Assembly (NCBI GenBank): GCA_051879315.1
Contig: JBJELW010000011.1
Span: 1-43,784, forward strand
Length of the DNA: 43,784 bases
From: Roseburia_C sp051879315
Lineage (GTDB): Bacteria > Bacillota > Clostridia > Lachnospirales > Lachnospiraceae
Reading direction: 5' to 3'
Program-made: the position numbers and the translations under genes
Part shown: in pieces, positions 40,180-43,784 of the stretch
How the letters are laid out: each line of letters opens with the position of its first letter
How positions within the stretch are numbered: the first letter of the stretch is position 1
Notes under the pieces: model-generated
The model's input: only the letters and a program-made list of their open reading frames with translations
Database searches by the model: none
What the model was told of the DNA's origin: nothing

Positions 40180-40883
40180 TGGCACAGCGGTTATCAAAAC
40201 GCATGCAGGCAGTGGCAGATATGGTGAGCCCCTGTGCAGCTATGGCTGACATTGGAACGGATCATGGATATGTGCCCATCTATCTGCTGGAGCAGGGCAG
40301 GGTGGAACGTGCCATTGCCATGGATATTAACCGGGGGCCGCTGATGCGTGCAGAGAAACACATTCAGGATGCGGGATTGTGTGGATACATAGAGACCAGA
40401 CAATCGGATGGGTTGGAGCGTCTGATGCCGGGCGAAGTTTCCTGTGTTACCATTGCCGGGATGGGTGGTGGTCTGATGATCCGGATCCTGAGCTCGGGAC
40501 AGGCTGTGACGGAACAGCTTTCCCAGCTGATTCTGCAGCCCCAGTCCGAAATTCCTGCTGTGAGAAATTTTGTGCAGCAGGCGGGATGGAAAATTGTAGA
40601 AGAAGAAATGCTTTCTGAGGAAGGCAAGTATTATATGATGATGAAATGTGTTCCGGGACAGATGGAGCCACTGACGGCGGTGCAGTGTGCCTACGGCCCG
40701 CTGCTGACAGAGCGGAAGCATCCGGTGCTGAAACGGTACCTGGAGGAACGGATTCTGCAGCTGCGAAATCTTTTGGAAGGATTATCTGTTCGGGCAGAGA
40801 CTGAGGGAATCCGTATCAGAAGCCGGGAACTTGCGGCGGAGCTGGCGGTGGCCGAAGATGCTTACAAGGAGATATGCCTATGA
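40179..40883 (+). CDS. trmK: tRNA (adenine22-N1)-methyltransferase
   Basis: A 234-aa class I methyltransferase modifying A22 of the D-loop of some tRNAs. The SAM site is ADIGTDHGYVPIYLL (about 23-37), AMDINRGPL is the acidic loop, and VTIAGMGGGLMIRIL is the family motif. The C-terminal helical region (about 160-234) is the coiled-coil typical of TrmK. Its ATG overlaps the rpoD stop by one base and nif3 overlaps its end by four, so all three are tightly coupled. Confidence 0.94.
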   Translation: MAQRLSKRMQAVADMVSPCAAMADIGTDHGYVPIYLLEQGRVERAIAMDINRGPLMRAEKHIQDAGLCGYIETRQSDGLERLMPGEVSCVTIAGMGGGLMIRILSSGQAVTEQLSQLILQPQSEIPAVRNFVQQAGWKIVEEEMLSEEGKYYMMMKCVPGQMEPLTAVQCAYGPLLTERKHPVLKRYLEERILQLRNLLEGLSVRAETEGIRIRSRELAAELAVAEDAYKEICL

Positions 40884-41662
40884 CGTTTACAGAGCTGAAG
40901 ACAATTTTAGAGGAATTGGCACCTGCTGACCTGGCATTGGAATGGGATAATGTAGGTCTCCTGGTGGGGGATAAAAGACAGGGGATCCATACGGCCTATC
41001 TGGCACTGGATGCTACGGATGATGTGATACGGGAGGCAACCCGCTGCGGAGCGGATCTTCTGATTACCCATCATCCACTGATCTTTCGCAGTATGAAACA
41101 GGTCACTATGGACGATTTTGTGGGAAGACGGATCCAGAACCTGGTACGGAATGGAATTTCTTACTATGCCATGCATACCAATTTTGACGTGTGCGTCATG
41201 GGCGATCTGGCAGCAGAGCGTATGCAGTTGGAACACACACAGGTGCTGGAAGTGACCGGAAATTTCAAGGGAGAACCCTGTGGTATCGGTAAGGTGGGAA
41301 ATCTTGCGGCGTCTGTTTCTTTGCAGGAGTGCGCAGATTTGGTGAAAGAAAAGTTTGATGTGCCCCATGTGACTGTGTATGGGGATCTGGGCCGGCAGGT
41401 GCAGCGGATCGCTATTGCGCCGGGATCCGGAGGAGATGAGATTCCTTATGCCGTAACTGCCCAGGCGGATGTGCTGATCACCGGAGATATCAGTCATCAC
41501 AAGGGGATCGATGCCCTGGCACAGGGGTTGTGCATAATCGATGCGGGACACTATGGGCTGGAGCATATTTTTACCGACTATATGGAGGCATATCTGAAAG
41601 AGCATGCGCCCTGTGTGGAAGTGCAAAAATGTGGACATATTATGCCTTATGAGGTTATATAA
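40880..41662 (+). CDS. Nif3-like dinuclear metal-binding protein
   Basis: A 260-aa member of the Nif3 / GTP cyclohydrolase I type 2-like family. Metal ligands are in LLITHHPLIF, MHTNFD and IDAGHYGLEHIF (His and Glu). Proteins of this family are universal but their biochemical role is disputed. The ATG at 40880 overlaps the trmK stop as ATGA and has AAGGAG at 8 bases; an ATG 6 bases earlier is too close to that site. It follows trmK as in many Firmicutes. Confidence 0.92.
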   Translation: MTFTELKTILEELAPADLALEWDNVGLLVGDKRQGIHTAYLALDATDDVIREATRCGADLLITHHPLIFRSMKQVTMDDFVGRRIQNLVRNGISYYAMHTNFDVCVMGDLAAERMQLEHTQVLEVTGNFKGEPCGIGKVGNLAASVSLQECADLVKEKFDVPHVTVYGDLGRQVQRIAIAPGSGGDEIPYAVTAQADVLITGDISHHKGIDALAQGLCIIDAGHYGLEHIFTDYMEAYLKEHAPCVEVQKCGHIMPYEVI

Positions 41663-41687
41663 TTTTAATGTGAAGGGGGCTTAGCCT

Positions 41688-43343
41688 GTGGCAAAAATGA
41701 AATTGGATGTATTGGGGGAAAAACGGGAATACGAGGAAGAAACTACCTATCTTCAGGTGGCGCGGGAATATCAGGAGAAGTATGAGGATGATATTTTGCT
41801 GGCTATGCGCGGAAATCGTCTGCGGGAACTTTCTCATAAAGTGGAAGAGGGAAATGTGACTTTCCTCACTGCCAGGGATAAGGCGGGACAGAAGGCTTAC
41901 CGCAGGAGTGTTACTCTGCTGATGCAGAAGGCAGTGCACAATATTTACGGAGAACAGGGGATCCGGGTACGGGTCCTTCATTCTATTGGACAGGGGTATT
42001 ACTGTGAACTGGAGGGCAATATAAATCCGGATCAACAGGTCCTTTCCACCATTAAGCAGGAGATGGTTCGCCTGGTGCAGGCGGATCTGCCCATTGAAAA
42101 AAAGACCCTGTCCACGGAGGAGGCAGTGAAACTTTTCGCCAGAACCGGCATGAAGGATAAAGAGGCATTGTTTCGCTATCGTCGCAGCTCCACTGTGAAT
42201 GTGTATGTGCTGGGCGGTTATGTAGACTATTATTACGGATATATGGTTCCATCCACGGGATATTTGAAATATTTTGATCTGACGTTGTATCAGCAGGGCT
42301 TTATGCTGCTTTATCCGGGCAGTGCCGATACCAGACTGGTGGCGCCGTTTCATCCTTCGGATAAGCTGTTTCATACCCTGAATGAGGCTGCCCAATGGGG
42401 AGACAACATGGGAGTGGGAACTGTGGGTGCCTTAAATGATGCCATAGCTTCCGGCAGGATACAGGACATTATTCTTATCCAGGAGGCTTTGATGGAGCGG
42501 AAAATTGGAAGCCTGGCAGAGCAGATTGCCGCAGAAAAGGACAAGAAATTCATTATGATCGCAGGTCCGTCTTCCTCAGGCAAGACCACATTTTCCCACC
42601 GGTTGTCCATCCAGTTGTCGGCTCTTGGAATGAAACCACATCCGGTGCCGCTGGATGATTTTTATCTGGACCGCAGCCTTACCCCCCGGGATGAGAATGG
42701 CAATCTGGACTTTGAATGCTTAGAGGCGCTGGATGTGGAACGGTTTAACAGTGACATGGGAAAGCTTCTGGCAGGAGAACAGGTGGAGCTTCCGATTTTT
42801 AATTTTAAAACCGGAAAGCGTGAGGAGAAAGGACGTATGATGCAGCTGGGACCGGATGATGTACTGGTGATCGAGGGCATTCACGGACTCAATGATAAAC
42901 TGTCCTACAGCCTGCCCCGGGAAAGCAAATTCCGTATCTATATCAGTGCTTTGACTCAGCTGAATATCGATGAGCACAATTGTCTCCCTACCACGGATTG
43001 CAGACTGTTGCGCAGAATTGTCCGGGATGCCCGCACCAGAGCAACCACAGCTGCGGAGACCATTGCCATGTGGGATTCTGTCCGCAGGGGAGAGGAAAAA
43101 TATATTTTTCCCTTCCAGGAAGAGGCGGATGTAATGTTTAATTCAGCGCATATTTATGAATTGGCTGTATTAAAAACATATGCGGAACCGTTGCTGTGTG
43201 CCATCGATAAACATGCACCGGAGTATGTGGAGGCCAAACGCCTGTTGAAGTTTTTAGACTATTTTCTTCCGGTTCCCAGCGAGAGAATCAATCAGAATTC
43301 CATTATCCGGGAATTTATCGGTGGAAGCTGTTTCAATGTTTGA
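41688..43343 (+). CDS. TGS-domain/uridine kinase-like nucleoside kinase fusion
   Basis: A 551-aa protein from a GTG start with AAGGGGG at 8 bases. Residues 1-60 resemble a TGS domain. About 65-230 resemble the ThrRS-like second domain (GIRVRVLHSIGQGYYCELEG; VPSTGYLKYFDL). The C-terminal half is a P-loop kinase of the uridine kinase family, with Walker A AGPSSSGKTT (292-301), PLDDFYLDR, LVIEGIHGLN and DARTRATTA. So it pairs a ThrRS-like regulatory region with a phosphotransferase. Clostridial relatives are annotated as nucleoside kinase, but the physiological substrate is not established. Confidence 0.88.
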   Translation: MAKMKLDVLGEKREYEEETTYLQVAREYQEKYEDDILLAMRGNRLRELSHKVEEGNVTFLTARDKAGQKAYRRSVTLLMQKAVHNIYGEQGIRVRVLHSIGQGYYCELEGNINPDQQVLSTIKQEMVRLVQADLPIEKKTLSTEEAVKLFARTGMKDKEALFRYRRSSTVNVYVLGGYVDYYYGYMVPSTGYLKYFDLTLYQQGFMLLYPGSADTRLVAPFHPSDKLFHTLNEAAQWGDNMGVGTVGALNDAIASGRIQDIILIQEALMERKIGSLAEQIAAEKDKKFIMIAGPSSSGKTTFSHRLSIQLSALGMKPHPVPLDDFYLDRSLTPRDENGNLDFECLEALDVERFNSDMGKLLAGEQVELPIFNFKTGKREEKGRMMQLGPDDVLVIEGIHGLNDKLSYSLPRESKFRIYISALTQLNIDEHNCLPTTDCRLLRRIVRDARTRATTAAETIAMWDSVRRGEEKYIFPFQEEADVMFNSAHIYELAVLKTYAEPLLCAIDKHAPEYVEAKRLLKFLDYFLPVPSERINQNSIIREFIGGSCFNV

Positions 43344-43600
43344 TTTACACACGTTGTCAGGCAGCCTTGTTTGTGCATATTTATTAAATTTTTATAAATA
43401 TTACTAAAAATTCAAAAAATTATACAATAGTGGTGGAAAAATCATTCACAAGATATAGGACGATGATCCCCAAAAAACACAAAATAGATAAGGACAATCG
43501 GTTGCGCAGAAAAAATGAACGATTTGTGAAATATTCACAAAAAATTAACAAATTGGCTCCTAGAGGTTGCATATTCTGTTTAAAATGTGTATGATAAAAG
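43344..43600. other. AT-rich intergenic region with an inverted repeat and the rnpB promoter
   Basis: TTTGTGAA-ATA-TTCACAAA (43523-43541) is a perfect inverted repeat resembling Rex-type operators, except that the spacer is 3 rather than 4. The promoter TTGCAT (43567-43572), 17 bases, TATGAT (43590-43595) would start transcription near 43602. No gene or clear terminator for the kinase gene is seen. Confidence 0.55.
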
Positions 43601-43636
43601 TAAACTTTGGTAGCGCATTTGTGCGCGTATAAGTAG

Positions 43637-43784
43637 AACGAATGATCGCGGCTGCATGTGCCGAAAGGCCGCAGACGAGGAAAGTCCGGGCTTCACAGGG
43701 CAGGATGCCGGATAACGTCCGGTGGAGGTGACTCCAAGGAAAGTGCAACAGAGAGATACCGCCGGAGAGATCCGGTAAGGGTGG
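43637..43784 (+). ncRNA. rnpB: RNase P RNA, class A, 5' part; continues past the window
   Basis: The conserved core GAGGAAAGTCCGGGC (43677-43691) with following CACAGGGCAG, then GATGCCGG/CCGG and AGTGCAACAGAGAGATACCGCC, matches the bacterial RNase P RNA P4/J3-4 region. A GCGGC/GCCGC stem (P3-like) lies upstream. It is the catalytic subunit that trims tRNA 5' ends. The exact 5' end is uncertain (43602-43640); a GCGCA/TGTGCGC hairpin lies in the leader. The 3' half is missing. Confidence 0.92.

Overview
The window looks like chromosomal DNA from a Gram-positive anaerobe of the order Clostridia, most probably a Lachnospiraceae gut species. The evidence is a class III (oxygen-sensitive) ribonucleotide reductase pair nrdD-nrdG, a MetH without the reactivation domain, strong AGGAGG-type ribosome binding sites, sigma-A promoters of TTGACA-17-TATAAT form, a dgt-dnaG-rpoD-trmK-nif3 cluster, and several families of short palindromic interspersed repeats. 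The sequence is a draft: a 100-N gap lies at 2161-2260.

Layout. 1-3049 (minus strand) is the accessory part: a PD-(D/E)XK-type nuclease/transposase relative running off the left edge, a stand-alone reverse transcriptase, a probable structured RNA upstream of it that is interrupted by the gap, and an unrecognised 176-aa protein. 3263-7679 holds a secreted NlpC/P60 hydrolase, a CapA-like phosphatase and gpmI. 7681-9330 holds a hicAB toxin-antitoxin pair with a perfect operator over its promoter, then a convergent Cof-type HAD phosphatase. 9350-9610 is a composite repeat. 9644-13918 is a methionine operon: a homocysteine methyltransferase/MTHFR fusion and metH. Two tRNAs (Val, Met) and two small minus-strand genes follow.

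15004-19171 is a purine run (purC, purF, purB). 19214-21253 is a padR-DUF1700-DUF4097 envelope operon. The enolase gene follows, with its ribosome binding site inside a long terminator-like hairpin. secG, rnr, smpB and ssrA (tmRNA) form a secretion, RNA-decay and ribosome-rescue block. nrdD-nrdG follows behind a long structured leader with an NrdR-like box. Two tandem 101-bp repeats separate nrdG from an SseB-like gene, a small membrane protein and an orphan OmpR-type response regulator.

A palindromic element, tRNA-Leu, an AT-rich NUDIX gene, and an acyltransferase/aldo-keto reductase pair behind a structured leader come next. The macromolecular-synthesis operon dgt-dnaG-rpoD-trmK-nif3-nucleoside kinase fills 36166-43343. 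The window ends inside the RNase P RNA gene.

The observations most worth a second look are: (i) the reverse transcriptase with a retron-like inverted-repeat RNA upstream; (ii) the 101-bp tandem units, each carrying a Shine-Dalgarno sequence and an 18-codon reading frame; (iii) the enolase hairpin; (iv) the branched leader RNA of the acyltransferase operon; and (v) several palindromic repeat families, one of which probably caused the assembly gap. All function calls come from reading motifs by eye; no database search was possible.
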